In this document: positions 55,623-63,878 of the stretch, piece by piece | How positions within the stretch are numbered: position 1 is the first letter of the stretch | How the letters are laid out: every line of letters starts with the position of its first letter | Origin: Dokdonella_A sp963775445 | Lineage (GTDB): Bacteria > Pseudomonadota > Gammaproteobacteria > Xanthomonadales > Rhodanobacteraceae | Assembly (NCBI GenBank): GCA_963775445.1 | Contig: CAVZIT010000004.1 | Location: forward strand, 682,001-746,000 | DNA length: 64,000 nucleotides | Reading direction: 5' to 3' | Position numbers and translations under genes: made by a program | Notes under the pieces: model-generated | What the model saw: the letters and a program-made list of their open reading frames with translations, nothing else | Told to the model about the DNA's origin: nothing | Databases searched by the model: none

Positions 55623-56360
55623 ATGGGTCACAAAGTTCATCCAACGGGTATTCGCCTCGGCATTGCCAAGGATTGGAACTCGAAATGGTTCGCCAAGAAG
55701 GGCGAATACGCCAAGTACCTCGAGGCCGATCTCAAGGTGCGCGAGCTTCTCAAGAAGAAGCTCGCGCAGGCGGGCATTTCCAAGATCCTGATCGAGCGCC
55801 CGGCCAAGACTGCGCGGGTTACGATTCATACTGCGCGTCCCGGCGTGGTGATCGGCAAGAAAGGCGAGGATATCGAGCGTCTGCGCAAGGAGGTTTCGGA
55901 CATGATGGGCGTGCCGGCGCACATCAACGTGACCGAAGTGCGCAAGCCGGAACTTGATGCTCAGCTCGTGGCTGAATCGATCGCCCAGCAGCTCGAGCGC
56001 CGCATCATGTTTCGCCGCGCGATGAAACGTGCAGTGCAGAATGCGATGCGACTCGGCGCCCTCGGCATCAAGGTGAACGTCGGCGGTCGTTTGAATGGAG
56101 CCGAAATTGCGAGATCCGAATGGTATCGCGAGGGTCGCGTGCCGCTGCACACGCTGCGCGCGGACATCGACTACGGTTTTGCCGAAGCGCGCACTACCTA
56201 CGGAATCATCGGCGTCAAGACTTGGATCTACAAGGGCGAGATCTTCGATCTGCACGCAGCAACGCAAGAAGCAAAAGCCGAAGCCGCGGAAGATCGGCCT
56301 GCGCGACGCTCATCCAAGTCGGACAGCGACGAGCGCCCTGCGCGCCGTGCGCAACAATAG
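55623..56360 (+). CDS. rpsC: 30S ribosomal protein S3
   Basis: This 245-residue mRNA-entry protein has a KH domain (GVVIGKKGEDIERLRKEV) and a C-terminal domain with GIKVNVGGRLNGAEIARSEW. It ends in a basic, Arg/Ser-rich tail. ATG 55623 gives MGHKVHPTGIRLGI. It has GGGAAA upstream. Confidence 0.97.
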   Translation: MGHKVHPTGIRLGIAKDWNSKWFAKKGEYAKYLEADLKVRELLKKKLAQAGISKILIERPAKTARVTIHTARPGVVIGKKGEDIERLRKEVSDMMGVPAHINVTEVRKPELDAQLVAESIAQQLERRIMFRRAMKRAVQNAMRLGALGIKVNVGGRLNGAEIARSEWYREGRVPLHTLRADIDYGFAEARTTYGIIGVKTWIYKGEIFDLHAATQEAKAEAAEDRPARRSSKSDSDERPARRAQQ

Positions 56361-56369
56361 GATTGAATC

Positions 56370-56783
56370 ATGCTGCAACCAAAACGCACCAAGTATCGCA
56401 AGATGCACAAGGGCCGCAATGAAGGTCTGGCCTATGTATCCAATCGGGTCAGTTTCGGCGAATTCGGCCTCAAGGCGACAACGCACGGGCATCTCACTGC
56501 GCGCCAGATAGAGGCTGCGCGGCGTTGCATCACGCGTTTTGTCAAACGCGGTGGCAAATTGTGGATCCGCGTGTTCCCCGACAAGCCGATCACGAAAAAA
56601 CCGATCGAAGTACGCATGGGCAAGGGCAAGGGCGGTGTGGAGTTCTGGGTCGCGCCGGTCCAGCCCGGCCGCATGCTTTATGAAATCGAGGGTGTCAGCG
56701 AAAGCGACGCGCGCGCTGCGTTTCGTCTGGCGGCGGCAAAACTCTCCGTGCAAACGCAATTCGTCAACAGGACGGTGCTGTGA
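56370..56783 (+). CDS. rplP: 50S ribosomal protein L16
   Basis: This 137-residue protein near the A site starts MLQPKRTKYRKMHKGRN and carries RMGKGKGGVEFWVAPVQPG, whose Arg is a hydroxylation site (by YcfD) in other bacteria. Its stop overlaps the rpmC start by one base (TGATG). Confidence 0.97.
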   Translation: MLQPKRTKYRKMHKGRNEGLAYVSNRVSFGEFGLKATTHGHLTARQIEAARRCITRFVKRGGKLWIRVFPDKPITKKPIEVRMGKGKGGVEFWVAPVQPGRMLYEIEGVSESDARAAFRLAAAKLSVQTQFVNRTVL

Positions 56784-56971
56784 TGGATCTCAAGGAACTT
56801 CGCCAGCAATCGGCCGATGAATTGAACGACCATCTGATGGACTTGCGTCGTGAGCAGTTCAGTTTGCGCATGCAGCGCGGTTCCGGACAACTCGCCAAGA
56901 CGCACCAGTTCGGGCGCGTCAAGCGCGAAATCGCGCAGGTGAAAACCCTGCTCGGCGCGAAGAAGAAATAA
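56783..56971 (+). CDS. rpmC: 50S ribosomal protein L29
   Basis: This 62-residue two-helix protein sits next to L23 at the exit site. MDLKELRQQSADELNDHL and REQFSLRMQRGSGQL are typical. I chose ATG 56783; a GTG three bases earlier is possible. Confidence 0.95.
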   Translation: MDLKELRQQSADELNDHLMDLRREQFSLRMQRGSGQLAKTHQFGRVKREIAQVKTLLGAKKK

Positions 56972-56986
56972 GGACAGGGCGACGAT

Positions 56987-57250
56987 ATGAGTCAGGCCGC
57001 GAAAACCGGGCGCACGCTGGAAGGGCGTGTGGTCAGCAACAAGATGCAGAAGACCGTGACGGTCTTGCTGGAAAGACAAGTCCAGCACCCGTTGTACGGC
57101 AAGATCATTCGGCGCTCGACCAAGGTTCACGCTCACGATGAGGCCGGGGAATGCCGCGAAGGCGATCTGGTCCGCATACGCGAGTGCCGGCCGTTGTCGA
57201 AAACCAAGAACTGGCGCGTGGTCGAAGTCGTCACGCGGGCGCAGCAATAA
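56987..57250 (+). CDS. rpsQ: 30S ribosomal protein S17
   Basis: This 87-residue OB-fold protein has RTLEGRVVSNKMQKTVTVL and YGKIIRRSTKVHAHDE. It closes the S10 operon; the next gene begins the spc operon 29 bp on. Confidence 0.96.
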   Translation: MSQAAKTGRTLEGRVVSNKMQKTVTVLLERQVQHPLYGKIIRRSTKVHAHDEAGECREGDLVRIRECRPLSKTKNWRVVEVVTRAQQ

Positions 57251-57279
57251 GAAATCGGGCCCGGTGAAAGGAGCGAGAT

Positions 57280-57648
57280 ATGATCCAGATGCAGACCACA
57301 TTGGCCGCGGCGGACAACAGCGGCGCACGCGAATTGATGTGCATCAAGGTGCTTGGCGGCTCGAAGCGACGCTATGCGCGGATCGGCGACGTGATCAAGG
57401 TTTCAGTTCGCGAAGCGATTCCGCGCGGCAAGGTGAAGAAGGGCGAGGTCTACGACGCGGTCGTGGTGCGCACGCGCCAAGGTGTGCGCCGGGCCGATGG
57501 TTCGCTGATCCGCTTCGACGGCAATGCGGCCGTGCTGCTCAACAACAAGCTGGAGCCGATCGGAACGCGCATCTTCGGACCGGTTACGCGCGAATTGCGC
57601 AGTGAGAAGTTCATGAAGATCGTCTCGCTGGCGCCCGAGGTGCTGTAA
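57280..57648 (+). CDS. rplN: 50S ribosomal protein L14
   Basis: This 122-residue protein bridges to 16S rRNA. MIQMQTTLAAADNSGARELM is the family start, and GSLIRFDGNAAVLLNNKLEP and GTRIFGPVTRELR are intact. AAAGGAG lies upstream. First gene of the spc unit. Confidence 0.97.
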   Translation: MIQMQTTLAAADNSGARELMCIKVLGGSKRRYARIGDVIKVSVREAIPRGKVKKGEVYDAVVVRTRQGVRRADGSLIRFDGNAAVLLNNKLEPIGTRIFGPVTRELRSEKFMKIVSLAPEVL

Positions 57649-57736
57649 GCGTTTCGCAATGCGGGCGTGGCCTGCACTGAACAAAGGTGTGCCGGCACCC
57701 GCGCACGCGGGGGCCACTCAAGAGAGATAAAGAGTC

Positions 57737-58051
57737 ATGAACCGAATCAGGAAAGGCGATCAGGTCGTTGTGATCGCCGGCAAGAACAAGGGTCAGCGGG
57801 GCGAAGTGCTGCGCGTTGCGGGCGATCGCCTGTACGTGCAGAACATCAATCTGGTCAAGCGCCATACCAAGCCGAACCCGCAGGCCAACCAGCCGGGAGG
57901 CATCATTGAGCGCGAGGCTTCGATCCACAGTTCCAACGTGATGTTGTTCAACTCCGCCACCGGCAAGGGCGAGCGCATCGGCTACAAGGTCCTCGATGAC
58001 GGTCGCAAGGTGCGCGCGTTTCGTCCGTCCGGTGAGGTACTCGACGCTTGA
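57737..58051 (+). CDS. rplX: 50S ribosomal protein L24
   Basis: This 104-residue protein is one of two initiators of 50S assembly. The KOW motif is in KGDQVVVIAGKNKGQRGEVL, followed by the NLVKRHTKPNPQANQPGGII loop. It follows L14 after 88 bp. Confidence 0.97.
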   Translation: MNRIRKGDQVVVIAGKNKGQRGEVLRVAGDRLYVQNINLVKRHTKPNPQANQPGGIIEREASIHSSNVMLFNSATGKGERIGYKVLDDGRKVRAFRPSGEVLDA

Positions 58052-58059
58052 CTTAGAAG

Positions 58060-58079
58060 CCCGGCCATGGGCGGCCGGG
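58060..58079 (+). repeat. GC hairpin between rplX and rplE
   Basis: CCCGGCC (58060-58066) pairs with GGCCGGG (58073-58079) around ATGGGC. It resembles the dispersed palindrome family but with a different loop. Confidence 0.5.
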
Positions 58080-58112
58080 TAATTGATCAGGACGATCATG
58101 AGGATCAATGCA

Positions 58113-58655
58113 ATGCAGACCCGTCTCGAAAAAATCTTCAGCGAAGATGTAGTACCCAAGCTGATGGAACGCTTCGGCTACAGCAACGTGATGCAGGTGC
58201 CACGCCTGGTCAAGACCACGCTCAACATGGGTGTCGGCGAAGCCGTGGGCAACAAGAAGGTGCTCGAGAACGCGGTCGCCGACATGGCCCTGATCGCCGG
58301 TCAGAAGCCGATCATCACGCTGTCGCGCAAGTCCATTGCCACGTTCAAGATTCGCGACAACTGGCCGATAGGCTGCAAGGTGACTTTGCGCCGCCATCGC
58401 ATGTACGAGTTCCTCGATCGCCTGATCAATATCTCCTTGCCGCGAGTTCGCGACTTCCGCGGTGTCTCGGCCCGGTCGTTCGACGGACGTGGCAACTACA
58501 ACCTGGGAGTCAAGGAACAGATCATCTTCCCGGAAATCGATTTCGACCGTATCGATGCCGTGCGCGGCATGGATATCGCAATCACCACCACCGCGCGCAA
58601 CGACGAGGAGGCCAAGGCGTTGTTCGAAGCCTTCGGTTTCCCGTTCAGGAATTGA
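58113..58655 (+). CDS. rplE: 50S ribosomal protein L5
   Basis: This 180-residue protein binds 5S rRNA and the P-site tRNA elbow. MQVPRLVKTTLNMGVGEAVG and RDFRGVSARSFDGRGNYNLG are typical. I chose ATG 58113 (MQTRLEKIF) because it matches the family length (about 179) and has AGGATC upstream; ATG 58098 is a possible longer start. Confidence 0.95.
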   Translation: MQTRLEKIFSEDVVPKLMERFGYSNVMQVPRLVKTTLNMGVGEAVGNKKVLENAVADMALIAGQKPIITLSRKSIATFKIRDNWPIGCKVTLRRHRMYEFLDRLINISLPRVRDFRGVSARSFDGRGNYNLGVKEQIIFPEIDFDRIDAVRGMDIAITTTARNDEEAKALFEAFGFPFRN

Positions 58656-58656
58656 A

Positions 58657-58713
58657 CGATCGTCCGTGATCGAGAGACAACCGGCCATCCATGGCCGGAC
58701 TCTTCAAGAGAGA
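58657..58713 (+). repeat. Dispersed intergenic palindrome, copy before rpsN
   Basis: CCGGCCAT and ATGGCCGG (58681-58698) form an 8-bp stem. Left flank GATCGTCCGTGATC and right flank GACTCTTCAAGAGA match the copy before tuf1 at 33531-33595. Confidence 0.72.
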
Positions 58714-58723
58714 AAAATTACCC

Positions 58724-59029
58724 ATGGCAAAGACATCAATGGTCAACCGCGAGATCAAGCGAGCCAAGCTGGTCAAGCGTTATGCCGCGCAACGCGCGGA
58801 ATTGAAAAGCGTCGTCTCCAGTCCGACGGCCTCCTACGAGGAGCGCATGGATGCGGTCGAAAAGCTGCAGAAGTTGCCTCGCGATTCGAGTCCGTCGCGT
58901 ATGCGCAATCGTTGCGTGCTGACCGGGCGGGCCCGCGGCGTCTACAGCAAGTTCGGCTTGTGCCGGCACAAGCTGCGCGAAGCGACCATGCGCGGCGACG
59001 TCCCCGGTCTGCGCAAGGCGAGTTGGTAA
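58724..59029 (+). CDS. rpsN: 30S ribosomal protein S14, zinc-free form
   Basis: This 101-residue protein is the long form without the C-x2-C zinc ribbon. MAKTSMVNREIKRAKLVKR opens it, and RCVLTGRARGVYSKFGLCRH is the conserved C-terminal part. ATG 58724 is the family start. The next gene, rpsH, is 123 bp away. Confidence 0.96.
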   Translation: MAKTSMVNREIKRAKLVKRYAAQRAELKSVVSSPTASYEERMDAVEKLQKLPRDSSPSRMRNRCVLTGRARGVYSKFGLCRHKLREATMRGDVPGLRKASW

Positions 59030-59152
59030 CAACGGCCGGGAATTTCGGTTCGGGTGCCGCGGGGTTGCGCAGGTTGCGCGGCCCAGACGGTTTGAAACCC
59101 GATGCCGAAATCCCCTTTCATCGGATATCGATGCTGAAACAGGAATCAACCA

Positions 59153-59548
59153 ATGAGCATGACTGATCCCATCGCGGATATGTTTACCCGCATCCGTAAT
59201 GCGCAGGCCACCGGCAAGCGCAGCGTTTCGATGCCGTCTTCGCGCGTGAAGTGTGCGATTGCGAATCTTCTGAAGGATGAAGGGTACTTGGGCGAAGTGC
59301 AGGTAACCGCGGGCGAGGGCAAACCGCTGCTCGAGATTTCACTCAAGTACTTCGATGGCAAGCCAGTGATCGAACGGCTGCAGCGGGTAAGCCGTTCGGG
59401 ACTGCGTGTGTATCGCGGCAAGGACGAATTGCCCAAGGTGCTCGCCGGGCTTGGCGTCTCAATCGTATCGACCTCGTCGGGGATCATGACCGACGCTCAG
59501 GCCCGTCACAAGGGACTCGGCGGCGAGATCATCGGCCAGGTAGCGTAA
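59153..59548 (+). CDS. rpsH: 30S ribosomal protein S8
   Basis: This 131-residue protein represses the spc operon in E. coli. MSMTDPIADMFTRIRNAQAT opens it, and VSTSSGIMTDAQARHKGLGG ends it. Standard length. Confidence 0.97.
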   Translation: MSMTDPIADMFTRIRNAQATGKRSVSMPSSRVKCAIANLLKDEGYLGEVQVTAGEGKPLLEISLKYFDGKPVIERLQRVSRSGLRVYRGKDELPKVLAGLGVSIVSTSSGIMTDAQARHKGLGGEIIGQVA

Positions 59549-59561
59549 TTTGTTGAGTTGT

Positions 59562-59579
59562 CCGGTCATCGATGACCGG
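59562..59579 (+). repeat. Perfect palindrome between rpsH and rplF
   Basis: CCGGTCATC and GATGACCGG form a perfect 18-base palindrome. It belongs to the same C-C-G-G-Y-C-A-T pattern family as the palindromes before tuf1 and rpsN. Confidence 0.65.
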
Positions 59580-59617
59580 GATTCTGGTCAGGATGACCGC
59601 CCAAGGAGAACATTGAG

Positions 59618-60145
59618 ATGTCCCGTGTTGCCAAGATGCCTGTGACGATTCCGAAAGGGGTCGAGTGCAAGGTCAACGCTGAATCGATCACCGTGAAAGG
59701 CCCCAAGGGCGTGCTCGAACTGGCCGCGCTGGCAGGGGTCGAGGTTGCGATCGAAGGCAATACACTCGAATGCAAACCACGCGGGGTCGGCGACAACAAG
59801 ATGGCCGGAACGGCACGTGCATTGATTGCGAACATGGTCGAGGGTGTCAGCGAAGGTTATGTACGCAAGCTCGAATTGGTCGGGGTGGGTTACCGCGCCG
59901 CGATGCAGGGCAAGGCGCTCAACCTCACGCTCGGGTTCTCGCATCCGGTCGTGTTCCATGCGCCCGATGGGATCACGATCGAGGTACCGGCCCAAACGGA
60001 AATCCTCATCAAGGGCGCCGACAAGCAGCGCGTCGGTGAAGTGGCGGCCACGATTCGCGGGTATCGCCCACCCGAGCCTTACAAGGGAAAGGGTGTGCGT
60101 TATGCGGGCGAGAAGATAACCCTCAAGGAAGCCAAGAAGGCATAA
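59618..60145 (+). CDS. rplF: 50S ribosomal protein L6
   Basis: This 175-residue two-domain protein near the sarcin-ricin loop has MSRVAKMPVTIPKGVE at the start, LELVGVGYRAAMQGKALNLT at the domain junction and GYRPPEPYKGKGVRYAGEKI at the C-terminus. Confidence 0.97.
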   Translation: MSRVAKMPVTIPKGVECKVNAESITVKGPKGVLELAALAGVEVAIEGNTLECKPRGVGDNKMAGTARALIANMVEGVSEGYVRKLELVGVGYRAAMQGKALNLTLGFSHPVVFHAPDGITIEVPAQTEILIKGADKQRVGEVAATIRGYRPPEPYKGKGVRYAGEKITLKEAKKA

Positions 60146-60179
60146 CTGAAACGCGGGTCCATCCGCGGAAGAAGAAGAA

Positions 60180-60197
60180 GCGGTCATCCCCGACCGC
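60180..60197 (+). repeat. Hairpin between rplF and rplR
   Basis: GCGGTC (60180-60185) pairs with GACCGC (60192-60197). It is followed by ACTCTTCA, the same right flank as the rpsN copy. Confidence 0.55.
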
Positions 60198-60259
60198 ACT
60201 CTTCACTAAAGCGAGTGTTCCCCCATTCCACAGCCGATCCGCTTCTGGAGACATTCACA

Positions 60260-60613
60260 GTGAAAAAGAACATTGCCAGATTGCGCCGCGCCAAATCGAC
60301 GCGGTCGCATATTCGCAACCTCGGCGTTGCCCGTCTGAGCGTGCATCGCACCGGTCAGCATATCTATGCACAGGTGCTGAGCGCCAACGGCGACAAGGTC
60401 CTCGCGGCGGCGTCGACATTGCAGAAGACCGTTGCCGAGGGGCTCAAGGGCACCAAGAACAAATCCGCGGCGGCCGCGGTCGGTCGCATCGTGGCTGAGC
60501 GCGCGTTGCAGGCGGGTATCGACACGGTGGCGTTCGATCGTTCCGGGTTCCGCTACCACGGCCGCGTCCAGGTCCTGGCCGACGCGGCGCGCGAAGCGGG
60601 ACTCAAGTTCTGA
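60260..60613 (+). CDS. rplR: 50S ribosomal protein L18
   Basis: This 117-residue 5S rRNA-binding protein starts with GTG 60260 (GGAG upstream), giving KKNIARLRRAKSTRSHIRNL and exactly the E. coli length. FDRSGFRYHGRVQVLADAAR is the conserved C-terminal part. Confidence 0.96.
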   Translation: MKKNIARLRRAKSTRSHIRNLGVARLSVHRTGQHIYAQVLSANGDKVLAAASTLQKTVAEGLKGTKNKSAAAAVGRIVAERALQAGIDTVAFDRSGFRYHGRVQVLADAAREAGLKF

Positions 60614-60768
60614 CAACGGAGCGAGCCATGAGTGGAAAGGCGAAGGCGTTGTCCTGAAACTGTCATCCGCTCACGAATCATTGCTGAAAACCGATAACGA
60701 CCAAACAACTCCAAGCGGCTGTGCCGCAAGCAGAAGTCCGCACTCGAACGGGGCGGCACGAGGTGAAA

Positions 60769-61278
60769 ATGGCAACCAATGACCGTGACAACAGCGACGG
60801 CTTCCTTGAGAAGCTGATCGCCGTGAATCGCGTGGCGAAAACCGTAAAAGGCGGCCGCCAGATGAGCTTTACCGCATTGACCGTGGTCGGCGACGGCAAC
60901 GGTCGTGTGGGACTCGGCTATGGCAAGGCGCGTGAAGTGCCTGTGGCGATCCAGAAAGCGATGGAACGCGCCCGCAAGGCGATGGTCCATGTCGAGCTGA
61001 ATCAGGGAACCCTGTTCCATTCGGTGAAGGCCAATCATGGCGCGGCTCGTGTCTACATGCAGCCCGCGTCGGAAGGTACCGGCGTGATCGCCGGCGGAGC
61101 CATGCGCGCGGTGCTCGAAGTGGTCGGCGTCAAGAACGTGTTGGCCAAGGCAGTCGGTTCGCGCAACCCGATCAATCTGGTTCGCGCCACGATCAATGGC
61201 CTGCAGGCCATGGTGTCGCCGCAGTACATCGCCTCCAAGCGCGGCAAGAGCGTCGATGAGGTGCTCGGCAATGGCTAA
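60769..61278 (+). CDS. rpsE: 30S ribosomal protein S5
   Basis: This 169-residue fidelity protein has VNRVAKTVKGGRQMSFTALT and the GDGNGRVGLGYGKAREVPVA loop (spectinomycin-contact region wild-type in sequence). ATG 60769 has GAGGTG upstream. It follows L18 after 155 bp and overlaps rpmD by 8 bp. Confidence 0.97.
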   Translation: MATNDRDNSDGFLEKLIAVNRVAKTVKGGRQMSFTALTVVGDGNGRVGLGYGKAREVPVAIQKAMERARKAMVHVELNQGTLFHSVKANHGAARVYMQPASEGTGVIAGGAMRAVLEVVGVKNVLAKAVGSRNPINLVRATINGLQAMVSPQYIASKRGKSVDEVLGNG

Positions 61279-61474
61279 GGCGAAGGCAAAAACCGATTCG
61301 AATACGCTGCGCGTACGGCTGGTCAAGAGCACCAACGGGTGTCAGCAGCGCCATCGGCTGAGCGTCAAGGCGCTCGGGCTGCGCAGGCTCAACGATGTGC
61401 GCGAGTTGAAGGATTCTCCATCGGTTCGCGGTCTGATAAATCAGGTTGGCTATCTGGTCCGCGTTGAAGAGTGA
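61271..61474 (+). CDS. rpmD: 50S ribosomal protein L30
   Basis: This 67-residue protein has LRVRLVKSTNGCQQRHRLSV and LGLRRLNDVRELKDSPSVRG. ATG 61271 overlaps the S5 end by 8 bases. It is slightly longer at the N-terminus than E. coli L30 (59). Confidence 0.95.
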   Translation: MAKAKAKTDSNTLRVRLVKSTNGCQQRHRLSVKALGLRRLNDVRELKDSPSVRGLINQVGYLVRVEE

Positions 61475-61538
61475 TCCGAATCGTTTGCTCGCGAATCGTT
61501 CGGGTCTCCTGACACGGCCTGCCAAGAGAGGACATGTG

Positions 61539-61973
61539 ATGCGTCTCAATACACTCAAACCGGCTCCCGGAGCACGAAAGTCGCGCGTTCGGGTGGGTCG
61601 CGGGATTGGCTCGGGGCTCGGCAAGACGGCTGGCCGCGGCCACAAGGGGCAGTACGCCCGTAGCGGCAAGGGCAAGATCAAGGCGGGATTCGAAGGCGGC
61701 CAGATGCCGCTGCAGCGCCGCTTGCCGAAAATCGGCTTTCGCTCAAGGAGCGCACACGAGGTTTGCGAGATTCTCCTGTACCAGCTTGATTCGCTGAAAT
61801 CGGACACCATTGATTTCGCAGCGCTCAAGTCCGCGGGCCTGATCAAGTCGCGCGCGGTGCGCGCGAAGATCGTCAAGAAGGGCGACATCAAGCGTGCCGT
61901 CAAGTTGACGGGTGTCGCGGCGACCGCGGGCGCCAGGGCGGCGATCGAGGCTGCCGGCGGCAGCGTGGAGTAG
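61539..61973 (+). CDS. rplO: 50S ribosomal protein L15
   Basis: This 144-residue protein has a Gly-rich extended N-terminus (VGRGIGSGLGKTAGRGHKGQ) and a compact C-terminal domain. ATG 61539 has GAGAGGA upstream; an adjacent GTG is possible. It ends 4 bp before secY. Confidence 0.96.
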   Translation: MRLNTLKPAPGARKSRVRVGRGIGSGLGKTAGRGHKGQYARSGKGKIKAGFEGGQMPLQRRLPKIGFRSRSAHEVCEILLYQLDSLKSDTIDFAALKSAGLIKSRAVRAKIVKKGDIKRAVKLTGVAATAGARAAIEAAGGSVE

Positions 61974-61977
61974 AAGG

Positions 61978-63291
61978 GTGGCAAATCAAGGCTCCAACAT
62001 GCTGGCCTCGTTCGGCAAGCTCACCGAACTCAAGCAGCGGCTGCTGTTCGTGGTCGGCGCGTTGATTGTCTATCGCCTGGGCGCCTTCATTCCGTGCCCT
62101 GGTGTCAATCCCGAAGCCATGGCCCGACTGATATCGAGCGGCGGTGGCCTTCTCGACATGTTCAACATGTTCTCGGGTGGTGCGCTCAAGCGCTTTTCCC
62201 TGTTTGCGCTTGGCGTGATTCCGTACATTTCCTCTTCGATCATCGTGCAGATGTTCGGCTCGGTGATACCGGCGTGGCAAGCGTTGCGCAAGGAAGGTGA
62301 GTCGGGGCGCCGCAAGCTGACCATGTATACGCGGTTCGGCACGGTCGGACTCGCGCTGTTCCAGTCGTTCGGCGTCGCGACGATGCTCCAGCACCAGGCA
62401 GGCGTCGTCTACAACCCCGGGCCGAGTTTCGTATTCACCACAGTCATCAGCCTGACCGCGGGCACCATGTTCCTGATGTGGCTCGGTGAGCAGATCACTG
62501 AACGCGGCGTCGGCAACGGTATTTCGTTGATCATCTTCGCCGGTATTGTCGCCGGCCTGCCCGCCGCAGTGGTGCACACGCTCGGCATGGCGCAGAACGG
62601 CGAGTTGTCGGTGCTGAAGGTATTGATCGTCCTGGTGATCGTGCTCGCCGTGACGGCATTCGTGGTCTTTGTCGAGCGCGGGCAGCGCCGCATCACCGTG
62701 AATTACGCTCGACGCCAGGGCGGTGCCGGCAAGGCCTACATGAACCAGAGTTCGCATCTCCCGCTCAAGGTCAACATGTCAGGCGTGATTCCCCCGATTT
62801 TCGCCTCGTCCCTGATCATGTTTCCGGCCACGGCGGCGGCTTGGTTCAACTCCTCGAGTCAGATGCACTGGCTGCAGGTCCTGACTGCGTCGCTCGCACC
62901 GGGCCAGCCGCTGCACATGGTGATCTACGGCTTGATGATCGCGATCTTCGCTTTCTTCTATACCGCGCTTGTATTCAATTCGCAGGAAACCGCCGACAAT
63001 CTGAAACGCTCAGGGGCCTTGATTCCGGGTATTCGTCCGGGCAAGGCGACGGCGGATTACATCGACGGCGTCCTGACGCGGTTGACCGGCGCCGGGGCGA
63101 TCTATCTGGTGGCGGTATGCCTGGTTCCGACCCTGCTGCAGAACGCGTGGCACGTGCCGTTCTATTTTGGCGGCACTTCGCTGCTGATCGTGGTCGTCGT
63201 GGTCATGGATTTCACGGCGCAGATCCAGGCTCATCTGGTGTCCCATCAATACGAAAGCCTGCTGCGCAAGTCGAACCTGCGCGGGCGCTGA
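61978..63291 (+). CDS. secY: Preprotein translocase subunit SecY
   Basis: This 437-residue channel subunit of the Sec translocon has ten membrane spans, starting near KQRLLFVVGALIVYRLGAFI, with the plug and the GVIPPIFASSLIMFP span; the C-terminal cytoplasmic loop is HQYESLLRKSNLRGR. I chose GTG 61978, with GGAG 7 bases upstream; the next start, ATG 61999, would lose seven residues. It partners with secE at 35080. Confidence 0.96.
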   Translation: MANQGSNMLASFGKLTELKQRLLFVVGALIVYRLGAFIPCPGVNPEAMARLISSGGGLLDMFNMFSGGALKRFSLFALGVIPYISSSIIVQMFGSVIPAWQALRKEGESGRRKLTMYTRFGTVGLALFQSFGVATMLQHQAGVVYNPGPSFVFTTVISLTAGTMFLMWLGEQITERGVGNGISLIIFAGIVAGLPAAVVHTLGMAQNGELSVLKVLIVLVIVLAVTAFVVFVERGQRRITVNYARRQGGAGKAYMNQSSHLPLKVNMSGVIPPIFASSLIMFPATAAAWFNSSSQMHWLQVLTASLAPGQPLHMVIYGLMIAIFAFFYTALVFNSQETADNLKRSGALIPGIRPGKATADYIDGVLTRLTGAGAIYLVAVCLVPTLLQNAWHVPFYFGGTSLLIVVVVVMDFTAQIQAHLVSHQYESLLRKSNLRGR

Positions 63292-63320
63292 AGTGGCGCC
63301 ACGCTTCACTCCAGTCGACC

Positions 63321-63360
63321 TTGGGACAGGGTTCCCAGGGTCGGTAATATCAGATAGAAT
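63321..63360 (+). promoter_or_regulatory. Candidate promoter before rpsM (alpha operon)
   Basis: TTGGGA (63321-63326), 18 bases, TAATAT (63345-63350). A second -10-like TAGAAT lies at 63355-63360. It would give an independent start for the S13-S11 genes. Confidence 0.45.
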
Positions 63361-63403
63361 AACGGGTTCACTGCGCATCTAGCCTCTCGGAGAACAGTCA
63401 AAC

Positions 63404-63760
63404 ATGGCGCGCATTGCGGGTGTCAATCTGCCGGTCCAGAAACATGTCTGGATAGGCCTTCAGAATATCTATGGCATCGGGCGTTCGCGGTCGAAGTCGA
63501 TCTGCGCCGACGCGGGCGTGAACCCGGCCACCAAGATCAAGGCACTGACCGAAGCGGAGGTGGAAAAGCTGCGCCACGAAATCGGCAAGGTGACCATAGA
63601 AGGTGATTTGAGACGCGAAGTCGGTATGGCCGTAAAGCGGCTGATCGATCTTGGAACGTATCGCGGCCTGCGTCATCGTCGTGGCCTGCCGGCAAGAGGC
63701 CAGCGAACTCGCACCAACGCACGCACCCGCAAGGGGCCGCGTCGGGCGATCAAGAGGTAA
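63404..63760 (+). CDS. rpsM: 30S ribosomal protein S13
   Basis: This 118-residue head protein contacts L5 in intersubunit bridge B1b. MARIAGVNLPVQKHVWIGLQ opens it, and RGLRHRRGLPARGQRTRTNA ends it. In E. coli rpmJ lies between secY and rpsM; here there is no L36 gene in the 112-bp gap. Confidence 0.97.
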   Translation: MARIAGVNLPVQKHVWIGLQNIYGIGRSRSKSICADAGVNPATKIKALTEAEVEKLRHEIGKVTIEGDLRREVGMAVKRLIDLGTYRGLRHRRGLPARGQRTRTNARTRKGPRRAIKR

Positions 63761-63878
63761 TGTGCGGGTTGAATAATCCCGGGCCGCGCCGCATCTGTCG
63801 TGCTGCCTCGACGCATCCTGCGGATGCACCGGGCGCGCGCTACGAACAATCATCAGCAATAACCATTCTGGATGCCTC

